From contig JAFDAP010000310.1 of assembly GCA_019313765.1 (NCBI GenBank), positions 1 to 7,553 on the forward strand: a stretch of DNA of 7,553 bases, in the 5' to 3' direction. The DNA comes from Deltaproteobacteria bacterium. Lineage in GTDB: Bacteria; Desulfobacterota; DSM-4660; Desulfatiglandales; Desulfatiglandaceae. Shown here in pieces: positions 6,753-7,553 of this stretch. The notes below the pieces were generated by a model. The model worked only from the letters and a program-made list of their open reading frames with translations, had not been told where the DNA came from and did no database searches. Both the position numbers and the translations under genes were made by a program. Numbering within the stretch: the stretch's first letter is position 1; each line of letters opens with the position of its first letter.

Positions 6753-6780
6753 TAGCGAGACGTCATTTCTTCTTCCGGGG

Positions 6781-7278
6781 TCAGGTGGCGCAGTCCGAGG
6801 TGTCTCCTGCGAGTTTTGAAAGGGCGTGATCCAAAGCGGGTAATACCACTGAGAGATTCTCCCCGGCACCCCTGGGACTGCCGGGGAGATTGATGATGAG
6901 ACTGGTCTTTCTGACGCCAACCATTGCCCGGGAGATCATGGCATGGGGCGTTTTCTTGAGGCTGGCCGCGCGCATGGCCTCTGCCATGCCCGGGACCTCG
7001 TAGTCAATTATGTCCTGCATGGCCTGCGGTGTTACATCCGTTGGGCTGAGGCCGGTGCCCCCGGACGTGACGATCAAAGACAGGCAGTCTTTGTCAACCC
7101 ACGCTAAAAGCCTATCCGCAATTTGCCGGCGGTCATCCGGCACAATCTCCTTCTTGAGAACGGAATACCCCTTCTCCTCTATAATCCTGACGAGGATGTC
7201 GCCGCTCTCATCATTTCTCAAACCCCGGGACCCCTTATCGCTGATTGTCAGAATACCAACGCTTGTTTTATTACCCAT
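6781..7278 (-). CDS. mogA: molybdopterin adenylyltransferase, MogA/MoaB family
   Basis: Adenylates molybdopterin before molybdate (or tungstate) insertion in cofactor synthesis. The 165 residues match a single-domain MogA/MoaB protein: GILTISDKGSRG (8-19) with DESG (23-26), the nucleotide/pterin loop TSGGTGLSPTDVTPQA (71-86) with Asp81, PGMAEAMR (96-103), ISRAMVGVR (115-123) and LPGSPRG (131-137), followed by the closing helix. MogA and MoaB names overlap in this family and the sequence alone does not settle which is closer; in a tungsten-using anaerobe the protein would serve both metals. The start at 7278 has only a modest upstream site (GCAGG). It is convergent with the racemase gene and no other cofactor-synthesis gene adjoins it here, though the broken yqeB nearby is also linked to molybdenum enzymes. 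Confidence 0.93.
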   Translation of the reverse strand: MGNKTSVGILTISDKGSRGLRNDESGDILVRIIEEKGYSVLKKEIVPDDRRQIADRLLAWVDKDCLSLIVTSGGTGLSPTDVTPQAMQDIIDYEVPGMAEAMRAASLKKTPHAMISRAMVGVRKTSLIINLPGSPRGAGENLSVVLPALDHALSKLAGDTSDCAT

Positions 7279-7320
7279 CCTGCGCCTGCTTTATTCGGCT
7301 TTTAAAACCTGGTCCTCCCC

Positions 7321-7376
7321 CCGGGCCCTAGGCCCTATGGGCCGGAGGCTGGGCCCGGTCAGAGCCAGATGGCTCT
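7321..7376. repeat. GC-rich nested palindrome followed by a second hairpin
   Basis: CCGGGCCC (7321-7328) pairs with GGGCCCGG (7351-7358); inside it GGCCC (7331-7335) pairs with GGGCC (7339-7343) around TAT. Directly after, AGAGCC (7361-7366) pairs with GGCTCT (7371-7376) around AGAT. The block lies 42 bases upstream of the mogA start. It could be an upstream gene's transcript end or a palindromic intergenic repeat; a loose T-rich stretch follows on the + strand at 7384-7389. Confidence 0.65.
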
Positions 7377-7403
7377 GCCTTGGATTTTTGTGTCTAAAAG
7401 CAC

Positions 7404-7544
7404 AAATTCCAAGCACCAAATAACAAACAAATCTCAAATTCCAATATTCAATGACCAAAACCTTCCAGGACAAGACATTGTTTGGATTTTCGAATTTTGG
7501 TCATTGGAATTTTTTTGATATTTGGGATTTGATATTTGGAATTT
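7404..7544. repeat. AT-rich inverted-repeat element, possibly continuing past the window
   Basis: CAATGACCAAAA (7449-7460) has a perfect 12-bp inverted partner at 7495-7506. AAATTCCAA at 7404-7412 and again at 7436-7444 is matched inversely by TTGGAATTT at 7504-7512 and 7536-7544. The arms flank about 34 bases. The base composition differs sharply from the GC-rich block beside it. It has no coding frame and looks like a MITE-like or other dispersed palindromic repeat. With the GC-rich block it makes up most of the 275 bases right of mogA, where I see no gene. Confidence 0.7.
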
Positions 7545-7553
7545 CAATAAGTC

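Noticed and set aside
6207..6920. 237-codon open frame on the - strand across the racemase and mogA ends
   Set aside because: It lies antisense to two well-supported genes, has no recognisable domain and crosses into the mogA frame region; a shadow frame.

Overview
The window reads as bacterial chromosome, most likely from an anaerobe of the Desulfobacterota (former Deltaproteobacteria) or a similar GC-balanced anaerobe. This is an inference from gene content: a Treponema/trypanosome-type phosphofructokinase, an alpha-methylacyl-CoA racemase, a YqeB (EF2563-family) molybdenum-hydroxylase accessory gene, MogA, and spacers full of palindromic repeats. No rRNA, tRNA or taxon-defining marker is present, so the assignment is tentative.

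Layout. (1) 1-1208, + strand: 3' part of a 6-phosphofructokinase gene whose start lies left of the window. (2) 1209-1582: a 374-base spacer with two separate palindromic elements; the first holds a 27-bp tandem repeat inside nested inverted repeats. (3) 1583-3196, +: nnr, the bifunctional NAD(P)H-hydrate epimerase/dehydratase, with a fresh-looking 39-bp in-frame tandem duplication beside its GSGD motif. (4) 3283-4082, +: a yqeB-like gene broken by a frame change near 3387-3399. A long open frame from 3150 hides the break by supplying an artificial N-terminus. (5) 4079-5470, -: a Ser/Thr protein kinase joined to a C-terminal cyclic-nucleotide-binding domain. (6) 5471-5612: a divergent spacer with a near-consensus sigma70 promoter for the next gene. 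(7) 5613-6752, +: alpha-methylacyl-CoA racemase with its whole catalytic triad. (8) 6781-7278, -: MogA/MoaB-type molybdopterin adenylyltransferase. (9) 7279-7553: repeat-rich spacer with GC-rich hairpins followed by an AT-rich inverted-repeat element that may run past the window edge.

How the genes work together. This is mostly a set of single-gene units, not one pathway. Pfk (glycolysis) and Nnr (repair of hydrated NAD(P)H) serve central metabolism. YqeB and MogA both touch molybdenum enzyme maturation but lie on opposite strands with two unrelated genes between them. The racemase handles 2-methyl-branched acyl-CoAs, and the kinase could couple a cyclic nucleotide to protein phosphorylation. 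I found no convincing new defence or mobile system. The most notable signals are the broken yqeB, the internal duplication in nnr, the reversed-order kinase/cNMP fusion, and the palindromic spacer elements.
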